Part shown: one piece after another, positions 8,011-15,576 of the stretch | Numbering within the stretch: the stretch's first letter is position 1 | Layout: every line of letters begins with the position of its first letter | Assembly (NCBI GenBank): GCA_964472945.1 | Contig: CAYYNM010000022.1 | Coordinates: 1-23,861 of the forward strand | Reading direction: 5' to 3' | From: QPIN01 sp964472945 | GTDB taxonomy: Bacteria; Pseudomonadota; Gammaproteobacteria; Methylococcales; Methylomonadaceae | Length of the DNA stretch: 23,861 nt | Notes under the pieces: model-generated | Seen by the model: the letters and a program-made list of their open reading frames with translations, nothing else | What the model was told of the DNA's origin: nothing | The model's database searches: none | Program-made: the position numbers and the translations under genes

Positions 8011-9048
8011 TCACAGCCTTACCTTATCTAAGTACTTTCGAAAAACATATCTTAGGGGTTGACCAACCAAAGGCACAAGCATAATCTTAAGTGCTTGTGA
8101 TAACGCAAGAAATTTAAAGTCTCTTCTCGACTCTACCTGAAGCAGTTCTTTTATAATGGAAAATGAGGGTTCATTAAACCAAATGTTTCTAGCGAACTCT
8201 ATTTCATTATCACGAACGGCATTTAACATACAGCCAAGCACATCATGGTGTTGAAGTTTCTGATAATGGGCAACATCTTTCTTCTCTATCGACTGCTTAA
8301 TATTCTCTTTACCCAACCAAGCATCTAACACCAAAAATGTATCGGCTCTCACTTTCCTTTTTTTACGGTAGGTTGCCGTCCACTGTTTACTGCTAATACG
8401 ATAGAGCAGTAATGGCTCATTCAAAAGACCTATACCACCTAAGTTAGCCAGCCTAAACCATACATCTAAGTCTGCAGATGACTTAAACAAATTGCCCTTC
8501 CAATATTTTATATCATTAATACATACATTTGTTCGTATCATTGCACTGGGGCAAAAAAGAAAGTTGTCATTTTCCAGTACGGCTTTTAGTAAAGTTTCTA
8601 TACCATAAACGTTTGCTTCTCCAGCAGCTAATCCTAAACTCTCTGGTGCCAAATACATTTTCAATTCTTTCCCTTCGGCATCAATTTGCGTTGCAAAGGT
8701 CAAAACACCTTTAGCATTTTTATTTTCCTCAAGAAACTTGACCTCTTTTTCAATGATCGTCGGTGCATATAAATCATCAGCATGATAAATCGCAGTATAT
8801 TCACCACGACCAAGATTTAAACAGCGTGTAAAATTTTCCTCACCTGTGCTTGTACTTTGAACCTTATGAATTTGGATTGTTTTACCCAACTCCGTAACAA
8901 GCTCAACAGTACAGTCAGTTGATGCATTATCAAAAATATGAATTTCAACGTTTGAATATGTTTGGGCTAATATTGACTCTAATGTTTCAGCTATTGTTTT
9001 TTCAGCATTATATGTGGGAATACAAATGCACACCAAGGGCTTCATCAT
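8011..9048 (-). CDS. GT2-family glycosyltransferase (full-length paralog)
   Basis: A 345-residue inverting GT-A transferase. The N-terminal GT2 core runs VCICIPTYNAEKTIAETLES, FDNASTDCT, then the metal-binding AIYHADDLY. A further 200 residues follow and complete the enzyme; they include a region rich in aromatic and basic residues near the C-terminus. The ATG at 9048 is preferred over the ATG three bases later or the longer frame, because AGGTGG lies just upstream and the start overlaps the TGA of the GT10 gene. It is a clear paralog of the truncated GT2 at 10058-10549, sharing the AQTYSN and YHADDLY segments and a stretch of DNA similarity. Its sugar specificity is unknown. Confidence 0.87.
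   Translation of the reverse strand: MMKPLVCICIPTYNAEKTIAETLESILAQTYSNVEIHIFDNASTDCTVELVTELGKTIQIHKVQSTSTGEENFTRCLNLGRGEYTAIYHADDLYAPTIIEKEVKFLEENKNAKGVLTFATQIDAEGKELKMYLAPESLGLAAGEANVYGIETLLKAVLENDNFLFCPSAMIRTNVCINDIKYWKGNLFKSSADLDVWFRLANLGGIGLLNEPLLLYRISSKQWTATYRKKRKVRADTFLVLDAWLGKENIKQSIEKKDVAHYQKLQHHDVLGCMLNAVRDNEIEFARNIWFNEPSFSIIKELLQVESRRDFKFLALSQALKIMLVPLVGQPLRYVFRKYLDKVRL
8941..9026. repeat. Duplicated GT2 5' segment, copy in full-length gene
   Basis: This 86-bp stretch within the 5' end of the full-length GT2 aligns base for base, without gaps, with 10430-10515 in the truncated GT2; I count roughly 15 to 20 differences by eye. Shared blocks include TTTGAATATGTTTG and TCAGCATTATA. 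The level of DNA identity suggests a fairly recent duplication within the cluster, or pressure on a shared motif. Confidence 0.55.
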
Positions 9049-10061
9049 TGCACCACCTGATCTACAATCGTTTTGGCAAAACACTCAGCAGAAAATGAAT
9101 ATGATTTCTTGGATTGAATAAAGCATTCTATTTCATCAAGATATGTCAAATACTCTTCATTGGGCATATACTTTATATATTGATATAAATCTTCATAACT
9201 AGAAAATTTTCTTTGATCAATAAAACAAGAAGAAGGAATATGCTCTGAGATATTATTGGCTCCCCAATAAACAGGAACACAGCCAGAAAAAAAACAGTCA
9301 AATATTTTTTCAGTAATATACCCTGGAATATCTCTTGCATTTTCATAACAAATAGAAAACTTATATTTTTCTAATGTTTGTTTCTTATTCTTAACCGAAC
9401 CTCGATAAGAGGGATGTTTTTCTGCCAGAAGTCGCGTTAATGGCTTAACTCTATTCAAAGCTCTAACTATTTTAGAACCAGAAAAACGATATTCATCCCA
9501 CCCTATGCCATATAAATCAAAGTCTTCAGGGTGATGCTCTTCAAACCAACGAATAGCCTCAACCCTTTTTGAATACAACTCAAGCGGATGATCTACTTGC
9601 TTATTTCCAGCAATAATCGTACAAAGCCTCTCTTTTTTAACACTTTTATTAATAGACGATGGCATTTCATGAGAAAAATTCATTTTAAAATATTTTTTAT
9701 TATCAATAATCTCATCATTCCACGTAAAAATTTTATCAAAAAACTTTTGTTTCTCTAAATCCCAATTATCGGGATGAATCAAAATACTTTCAAACACGAC
9801 TAAGTATTTTGGAATATCTAGATCAAAATTATCACGTACTAGCTTGCTTGACCTAGGGTAGTCTAAAAAAATAATAGCATCTAACTCTTTATAATTAGAA
9901 ACCATATCAAGTGTTATTAAAACATGACCATGACAAGCAAGCTCTTGATTTAAAATATGCAAGGGTCTCAAAAGATCGCTTCCAATCCCTGCATCTCGAT
10001 GGGACAATATATACCCATCTTTACACAGATCCTCATAATATCCCCAAAGTGCAATATTCAT
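9045..10061 (-). CDS. GT10-family (alpha-1,3/1,4-fucosyltransferase-like) glycosyltransferase
   Basis: A 338-residue soluble GT-B transferase. The diagnostic GT10 donor-binding block lies at residues 235-268: FSICYENARDIPGYITEKIF, then DCFFSGCVPVYWGA. It matches the pattern of bacterial fucosyltransferases such as the Helicobacter FucTs (FENxxxxxGYxTEK followed by PxYWG). Residues before about 150 are the more variable acceptor domain. GT10 enzymes use GDP-L-fucose, and gmd and fcl in this same cluster make that donor, so sequence and context agree. It overlaps both neighbours by four bases (ATGA at 10058-10061, TGA/ATG at 9045-9048), which implies coupled translation. The acceptor sugar and linkage are unknown. 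Confidence 0.87.
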   Translation of the reverse strand: MNIALWGYYEDLCKDGYILSHRDAGIGSDLLRPLHILNQELACHGHVLITLDMVSNYKELDAIIFLDYPRSSKLVRDNFDLDIPKYLVVFESILIHPDNWDLEKQKFFDKIFTWNDEIIDNKKYFKMNFSHEMPSSINKSVKKERLCTIIAGNKQVDHPLELYSKRVEAIRWFEEHHPEDFDLYGIGWDEYRFSGSKIVRALNRVKPLTRLLAEKHPSYRGSVKNKKQTLEKYKFSICYENARDIPGYITEKIFDCFFSGCVPVYWGANNISEHIPSSCFIDQRKFSSYEDLYQYIKYMPNEEYLTYLDEIECFIQSKKSYSFSAECFAKTIVDQVVQ

Positions 10062-10549
10062 GCAAAAAATACTTTTGACTTTTTTAATTTCAATGCCTTA
10101 AACCAATAAAGTAGCCACAAACACACACGCTCTAAAAAATCTCTTTTTTTCCAACCGTTTTCATCTATCGGCGGCTTCAATGTTAGCACAGTGCCAACAT
10201 CTTGGTTTGCCATCAAAAAACAAACTTCTTTCTCTATGATATTTGGCTCGTATAAATCATCTGCATGATAAAGACAGAGAAACTCACCATTTCCTTGATA
10301 TAGCACATTATCCCAATTATCAACACCTCCAAATATCCTCTCATCTCCCTCTACCAAACGCACACCTTGATTTTCATAAGTACTTACAACCTGCTTGGTA
10401 TTATCACTCGATTGGTTATCCGAAACAATAATTTCAATATTTGAATATGTTTGAGCTAATATCGAATCTACTGTTTTAGCTATTGTTGCTTCAGCATTAT
10501 AACAGGGGATACAAATACTAACCAGCGAATGTAGACTCTTCACAGTCAT
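10058..10549 (-). CDS. Truncated GT2-family glycosyltransferase
   Basis: Only 163 residues, about half the length of its paralog at 8011-9048. The N-terminal GT2 core is intact: VSICIPCYNAEATIAKTVDS, VSDNQSSDNT and the metal-binding LYHADDLYEP. Similarity to the paralog ends soon after PPIDENG at about residue 131. The last 30 residues (WKKRDFLERV..., aromatic and basic) do not continue the GT2 acceptor domain. An internal deletion joining the core to a C-terminal tail would explain this, but that is inference. Start and stop are still in good operon order: the TGA overlaps the ATG of the GT10 gene, and 55 bases separate the gene from the methyltransferase. Loss of the acceptor half makes activity doubtful. 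Confidence 0.7.
   Translation of the reverse strand: MTVKSLHSLVSICIPCYNAEATIAKTVDSILAQTYSNIEIIVSDNQSSDNTKQVVSTYENQGVRLVEGDERIFGGVDNWDNVLYQGNGEFLCLYHADDLYEPNIIEKEVCFLMANQDVGTVLTLKPPIDENGWKKRDFLERVCLWLLYWFKALKLKKSKVFFA
10430..10515. repeat. Duplicated GT2 5' segment, copy in truncated gene
   Basis: Partner of the repeat at 8941-9026, same orientation, in the equivalent codons of the shortened paralog. Direct repeats of this kind about 1.5 kb apart could recombine and remove the GT10 gene between them. Confidence 0.55.
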
Positions 10550-10604
10550 GATAAACGATTAAAATCACTAATAATTTTCGAATAACCTGCTTCTGATTTT
10601 TTTA

Positions 10605-11405
10605 TCATTTCTGGCTATACCAACTATTTGATAAAGGTATGTGTTTTCGATCACTACAGTCAGAGTCTAACGGGTTTGGGAAATCTGTAACAAACCCAAG
10701 TTGATTTACTCTATCGTGGCGTATAAAAGTAAACTCCATCGTTTGTTGAATGGTTACCCCTCTATAAGTTAAAGGTTCATTAGAATTATTAGGATGAATA
10801 TGAACACACGAATGAGTTTGGAGAATTTTTTTGAAAGCCGAAGATGCCAAAAGAAAAAACGGTTTATTCCATAACTGGTCTAAATTATGAAACTCTACAA
10901 CAATAATTCTAAAACGTTTAATTAACTCATCAGTCATAGCTAAAAATACTTCATATTCAAATCCTTCTATGTCTATTTGCAAGAGTAAATCACCTTGGTT
11001 TTTTCCATCTTCTTTATTCACCCACTCATCAATCGTCATAAAGTCATCATTTGATACTGCACCAATATATTTTTGAGTAAATGTAAAACTTTCATGTTCA
11101 CAAGCGGGGCCTTCTACTGATTTATCTGCCATAAATACTTCCATCCCCATATCTGCACAATCCTTTTCAAAGCTAGAAACCTCACAAACACCAGGGGAGA
11201 AGCATGCTTTGATATTAAAAAAATCATTTGGAACTAAGTAACCACCATCTCCACTAGAACCTAACCTAATCATTTCTTTATCTATTTTAATAGGATATAA
11301 GCTACGTATTAAAGATAGTATTTCTTCTTTATTTGTCATTATCGTAGGGTATACATTCACTAAGTAAAGACCCTTAATTAAAATTTTTGTAAAAAAATGT
11401 TTCAT
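10605..11405 (-). CDS. FkbM-family SAM-dependent methyltransferase
   Basis: A 266-residue protein with the FkbM (Methyltransf_21) pattern: an N-terminal glycine-rich GDGGYLVPNDF at 52-62, FSPGVCEVSSFEKDCADMG at 69-87 where SAM is bound, and LLQIDIEGFEYEVF at 141-154, which matches the family IDxEGxE motif. Such enzymes O-methylate hydroxyls of small molecules and sugars, and are common in polysaccharide clusters. Methylation of one O-unit sugar is the likely role but the target is unknown. The ATG shares one base with the stop of wzx (TAATG), so the two are translationally coupled. The first 20 residues are hydrophobic and basic, possibly a weak membrane anchor. The ATG of residue 23 is an alternative start, but the coupled one is preferred. 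Confidence 0.82.
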   Translation of the reverse strand: MKHFFTKILIKGLYLVNVYPTIMTNKEEILSLIRSLYPIKIDKEMIRLGSSGDGGYLVPNDFFNIKACFSPGVCEVSSFEKDCADMGMEVFMADKSVEGPACEHESFTFTQKYIGAVSNDDFMTIDEWVNKEDGKNQGDLLLQIDIEGFEYEVFLAMTDELIKRFRIIVVEFHNLDQLWNKPFFLLASSAFKKILQTHSCVHIHPNNSNEPLTYRGVTIQQTMEFTFIRHDRVNQLGFVTDFPNPLDSDCSDRKHIPLSNSWYSQK

Positions 11406-12949
11406 TATACTTTCCTTTTTTTATTTATAAATATTACCTGAAATTTACTAACTAATATATTTATAAACAATTCTTTTTCCGCATTTTTCAACACTCTACA
11501 ATTATAAAATAAAAGCATCAAAGTTATTTCAATAACTGCTAATGCCAATAGTAATTCAATCCATGAAAAAGTTATGGTATGTAATGGAAACCATAATAGC
11601 CCAATACACCCAGATATTGATAGGGGTCTAAAATACGCTGATAAAAGCACTGAAACAACCTCCATCTTCAGATGCACTGAAACAACAAATATAAAATATA
11701 TAACATCGACCACGCATACAAGTAGCATTGCCCAAGCTGCTCCCTCAAAACCATACTGCGGAATCAATATTACACAAAGTAATGAAAACACAGTAACCCT
11801 TACAACTGTATATACGGTGAAATGATCAATACGTCCAATCCCCAGCAATATGGAGTTAGTCTGTGAAACCAAAAGCACCGAAAGTAATGATGCAAATGAT
11901 AATAAGTAAAATGCCTCTAAAACCTTTTCCCCAGTTACGCTTCCAAGCCATAAGTTTAAAAAAGAACTTCCCAATAAAAAAAAAGGAAGAAAAGTCATGC
12001 AGGAAGCCCCTACAAGAAATCGCGTCGCGTTCAAGAACAGTCTCCGCAAGTCATCATCTAACCCAGTTACAGAGAGCTCACTAGATGCTGGTAACACAAA
12101 GCTAAGCATATAACTCAGTGCATAGTTAACTGCATTTGTTAACATAAACGGGAGCGAATACAACCCTACACTTGCAGCGCTCACCCATATCCCTAAAAGA
12201 GTTTTATCAATTGCCCCGGCCAACCCAGTCACACCACGATGTATAATCCCATAGGTTAAGTAACTTCTAATTCGAACCATAACAGAAAGCTTAAAACGAA
12301 AAGATATGTTGTATTCGGGAATAAATACCTTGTAGATAACATAATACGCAAGTGCTGCTATGAAGAGAAAAAGAACCTTACTGGCCACATAACCCACAAC
12401 ACCAAACCCAGCGTAAATTAAATACAGCCCAACGCCTACACCAAGCACACTGGATAAAGCAGAAATTGCATAGGCAATTTCATATCTTTGCAAGCCCATT
12501 GCAACTGATCGCCCCCATCCCATTAGTAATGTCGCAAAAAATCCTGCAGCAGCCAGTTGAAATACATTTTCAGCTTCATCCACCAAATATTCAGGAATCG
12601 AGAAAAATGATTCCGCTAAATAGCTTGAAAAACCGAACGCAACCAGCATCCCAAAAATACCCAGTCCAGTATATAAGACCAATGTAGTACTTAGTAACTC
12701 ACTAGCAGCCTTTCCATCTCCCTTAGCACGGTCCTCAGCCAAATATTTAACCAGCGGAAGTCCAATACCTAAATCCATCAACGCCAGGTAACCAATCACC
12801 ACATTAACCAACACCTGAATACCAAATGCATCTTCACCCAACGACCTCATCAAGTATGGTGTTGATGCAAAATTCACCAATAAAGGAACTGCATACCCCA
12901 ACAAACTTGCAACAACATTGGTTGCATTACTACTCTTTTTCTGTGTCAT
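11405..12949 (-). CDS. wzx: Wzx-like O-unit flippase (MOP superfamily)
   Basis: A 514-residue integral membrane protein with about 12 to 14 hydrophobic segments. The N-terminus (NVVASLLGYAVPLLVNFAST, then PYLMRSLGEDAFGIQVLV) is the typical opening of polysaccharide-biosynthesis and Wzx-like MOP exporters. It is followed by the conserved GLPLVKYLAED loop after the second segment. It would flip undecaprenyl-diphosphate-linked O-units to the periplasmic face for Wzy. It is the only flippase candidate in the window. It lies 8 bases after yerF and overlaps the methyltransferase gene, so it sits inside a continuous operon. Wzx proteins diverge too much for substrate prediction. Confidence 0.88.
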   Translation of the reverse strand: MTQKKSSNATNVVASLLGYAVPLLVNFASTPYLMRSLGEDAFGIQVLVNVVIGYLALMDLGIGLPLVKYLAEDRAKGDGKAASELLSTTLVLYTGLGIFGMLVAFGFSSYLAESFFSIPEYLVDEAENVFQLAAAGFFATLLMGWGRSVAMGLQRYEIAYAISALSSVLGVGVGLYLIYAGFGVVGYVASKVLFLFIAALAYYVIYKVFIPEYNISFRFKLSVMVRIRSYLTYGIIHRGVTGLAGAIDKTLLGIWVSAASVGLYSLPFMLTNAVNYALSYMLSFVLPASSELSVTGLDDDLRRLFLNATRFLVGASCMTFLPFFLLGSSFLNLWLGSVTGEKVLEAFYLLSFASLLSVLLVSQTNSILLGIGRIDHFTVYTVVRVTVFSLLCVILIPQYGFEGAAWAMLLVCVVDVIYFIFVVSVHLKMEVVSVLLSAYFRPLSISGCIGLLWFPLHTITFSWIELLLALAVIEITLMLLFYNCRVLKNAEKELFINILVSKFQVIFINKKRKV

Positions 12950-12957
12950 CTAATATT

Positions 12958-13875
12958 TTACAACAGGACTTTAGTTTCACAAAAAACACCTTCAAGTGAC
13001 GTTTTATCCGGTGCATAATTAAGTTTATTAGCAGCCTTATTTAACGAATAATAATTCACTTTATTTCCAGTTGCATTTAATCGGACATGCGCATCAGAAA
13101 ACTCATACTTCAAACCAAACTCTTCTTGCACTGCATGCAACAAGCTAACTTTATCAACTGGCTCTTTAGAATAGCAATCCACAGCCACATTTAATTTTTC
13201 TGATTTTAATATACATTGAATCAATTGATAAAAATCATCTGGATGTAAAAAATCTCTCACAATATTTTCAGAAAAGGTTATTAATACTGTTTCATTTTGA
13301 ATAGCACGCACAACATCTGTGATAAAAAAACTTGCAGACATATCCTGCGTATGGCTAAAATAATTAAACACCCGAACATCAACAATGGAGTGTTCAGGTA
13401 ACGCACGATGCTTTGCTTCTGCGTGAAGCTTCGCAATGGTATACCAATAAGCCCCATCAAGCTGATTAACAGGAATTCTTGCCACACTAGACTCTGTAGC
13501 TGGTTCACTAAAAATATCGCCGTACACAGCACCACTGCTTAAAAATATATATTTGCACGCTGGATTGACTTGAATATAGTCCAAAGCCAATTGGTCATAT
13601 TGATAAGTGATATCAAATATTTTAGCACCCATCTCTTTGGCTCGCGCAGGATTACCCACCCCTACAAAGTTGATAATCACATCATAACTTCCCGTAGGAA
13701 AGTCTTCATAAGGCTTCGATATAAAACCACACTCAACGGAAATACTTTGCTGCCATGCTTTCACCTTAGCTGGGACACGAGAAAACAACATACATTGATG
13801 GTCTGTATGTGCTGCAAAAGACACAATTAAATCCTTTGCTATTTGGCTGGTTGCTCCAAGGATGGCGATATTCAT
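12958..13875 (-). CDS. yerF: YerF-like NAD-dependent sugar reductase/epimerase (SDR)
   Basis: A 305-residue SDR. The nucleotide-binding loop GATSQIA at 7-13 has the glycine spacing relaxed, LSSGAVYG holds the catalytic Ser, and YTIAK carries the YxxxK pair. FLHPDDF, in the C-terminal half, is typical of extended SDRs. Lying directly after a YerE-like enzyme with a four-base ATGA overlap, it fits the role of YerF: stereospecific reduction of the ketone in the two-carbon side chain (CDP-yersiniose formation). The sequence itself says only 'sugar SDR'; the yersiniose assignment depends on gene order and on the shared CDP-dideoxyhexose genes upstream. An ordinary 4-ketoreductase making another 3,6-dideoxyhexose is the alternative. 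Confidence 0.7.
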   Translation of the reverse strand: MNIAILGATSQIAKDLIVSFAAHTDHQCMLFSRVPAKVKAWQQSISVECGFISKPYEDFPTGSYDVIINFVGVGNPARAKEMGAKIFDITYQYDQLALDYIQVNPACKYIFLSSGAVYGDIFSEPATESSVARIPVNQLDGAYWYTIAKLHAEAKHRALPEHSIVDVRVFNYFSHTQDMSASFFITDVVRAIQNETVLITFSENIVRDFLHPDDFYQLIQCILKSEKLNVAVDCYSKEPVDKVSLLHAVQEEFGLKYEFSDAHVRLNATGNKVNYYSLNKAANKLNYAPDKTSLEGVFCETKVLL

Positions 13876-15572
13876 GGACAGACTACACGCATAGGTGGCG
13901 ATTGATTTTCAATGCTATTACCATATTCTAACCTTGGTCGGCATTCCTTAGCATCTGGCATAGAAACTTCTAATAAATATGGTCTTGGAGAAACATAAAA
14001 ACTTTCAACAGCTTCAGAAAATGTTTGTAAATCATGCACTACTGATGATTCCAAGCCGTAGGCCTGCCCAATCTTTTGAAACTTTGATGAGTAACCTTGC
14101 CAATAGCTGGAACCATTCCTGCCGTCAAAGTACATATCTTGGAAACCTGTAATCATACCCAATGACTCATTATTCAATACAATGACCATAATATGTAGGT
14201 TCTCTCTGGCAATAATATCCAACTCTTGAATATTCAATTGTGCTCCACCATCACCTGTAATCACAACCACGGGAGATTCTGAAGCACATTGCACTCCAAT
14301 ACCTGTGGGGATGGCAAATCCCATGGTACCTAGCCCACCCGAATAATGCACCATTTGCCCTGCTTGCAATCGAAGCGTATGCGCAGCCCACATTTGGTTG
14401 TTCCCTACATCCGCCACATATTGTACTTTGGAGTCTACAAAAATGTCATTTAAACAATTGAAAAGTTTGAATGGACTAAAACGGCGTTCTTGATATTCAT
14501 CAATAAATGTTTGAGCAAAATAGCTTCTAAGATGCTCAGTCCATGTCAAAGAGTTTTGCAAGTGCGAACTAAAATGAAGAAACGCCTGAAAAAAGTCCTC
14601 ACACGAAGCTTGAATACTTTGATCACAACGAACCCTATTATTGAGTTGTGCTGCATCAATATCAATTTGAATAATCTTCGCTTGCTTGGCAAAACTTTCT
14701 GCCTTTGCACCCGTTTGCCGAACATCCATTCGACTTCCAACAACAATAAATAAATCACACGACTGAACCGCATAGTTGGCTGCTCTTGTGCCATAAGCTC
14801 CAATCATTCCAAAATAATTCTCTGTTGCCCTTGTTTTTTCACTACCCTTCAAGCTTGCAACATAGGGAAACTCATGTCGATTTAAGTACTCTAACCAGTC
14901 TGAAAAACTTACTTCATTCACTGCTCCACCACCAATCAAAAATAATGGTTTTTCAGCAGCCTTAATGGAATCAATCACTTGTTTTAAATAAACTACGCTA
15001 CTTTCAACTTTCTCAGCCTCTATTTTTTTAGTCTGAACACATACAGGCAACTCCATACACTGTATATCCATGGGAATATCTAATAGTACAGGACCAGCTC
15101 TTCCTTCTTGCGCTATATCAATCGCTTTTTGTAAACTTGGAATCAGTTCATCCACTGTTTTCACTTGATAGGCATATTTCGTTACACTTTGAACAATGGA
15201 AACAATATCCAGTTCTTGGAAGCCTTCCTGACGAACCGAAGACCCTTGTTTCAATTCATGTGTATTGATTTGACCTGTAATAAATAAACACGGATGACTA
15301 TCCAGCCAGCAGTCTGCAATGCCTGTAACTAAATTCGTAGCACCTGGACCACTTGTAGCCAATGCAACCCCCATACTTCGGTGCTCACTTGCTCTTGAGA
15401 TAGCTCCTGCTGCAAATGCAGCTCCCTGCTCATGGTGCATGGAAACCAGTTTGGTCTTACCTAATGTGTTGATACTATCAACAAGGTGAGCAATCATTCC
15501 ACCAATAAGTTCAAACCCATGATGAATACCATTCTCTGCCAATACTTGGGCGACTACATCAGAAGCTTTCAC
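13872..15572 (-). CDS. yerE: YerE-like ThDP-dependent two-carbon transferase (acetolactate synthase superfamily)
   Basis: A 566-residue ThDP enzyme with three domains. The N-terminal Pyr domain has the catalytic Glu at 48 (MHHEQGAAFAAGA). A central domain spans about 195-330. The C-terminal PP domain has GDGGAQLNIQEL at 440-451 and VIVLNNESLGM at 464-474, the metal and diphosphate motif. Acetolactate synthase is unlikely here: the gene lies four bases after rfbH and overlaps a sugar SDR. In Yersinia, YerE is a ThDP flavoenzyme that decarboxylates pyruvate and adds the two-carbon unit to CDP-3,6-dideoxy-4-keto-glucose, exactly the product of the upstream genes. The start is a GTG at 15572 with GGTGGG about 8 bases upstream. 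The main uncertainty is whether the product is yersiniose or a related branched sugar. Confidence 0.82.
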   Translation of the reverse strand: MKASDVVAQVLAENGIHHGFELIGGMIAHLVDSINTLGKTKLVSMHHEQGAAFAAGAISRASEHRSMGVALATSGPGATNLVTGIADCWLDSHPCLFITGQINTHELKQGSSVRQEGFQELDIVSIVQSVTKYAYQVKTVDELIPSLQKAIDIAQEGRAGPVLLDIPMDIQCMELPVCVQTKKIEAEKVESSVVYLKQVIDSIKAAEKPLFLIGGGAVNEVSFSDWLEYLNRHEFPYVASLKGSEKTRATENYFGMIGAYGTRAANYAVQSCDLFIVVGSRMDVRQTGAKAESFAKQAKIIQIDIDAAQLNNRVRCDQSIQASCEDFFQAFLHFSSHLQNSLTWTEHLRSYFAQTFIDEYQERRFSPFKLFNCLNDIFVDSKVQYVADVGNNQMWAAHTLRLQAGQMVHYSGGLGTMGFAIPTGIGVQCASESPVVVITGDGGAQLNIQELDIIARENLHIMVIVLNNESLGMITGFQDMYFDGRNGSSYWQGYSSKFQKIGQAYGLESSVVHDLQTFSEAVESFYVSPRPYLLEVSMPDAKECRPRLEYGNSIENQSPPMRVVCP

Positions 15573-15576
15573 CTCG

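Noticed and set aside
13872..15572. Housekeeping acetolactate synthase (IlvB)
   Set aside because: There is no small subunit or ilv gene nearby. The gene is coupled to rfbH and a sugar SDR, which fits YerE better, although a phylogeny would be needed to close the question.
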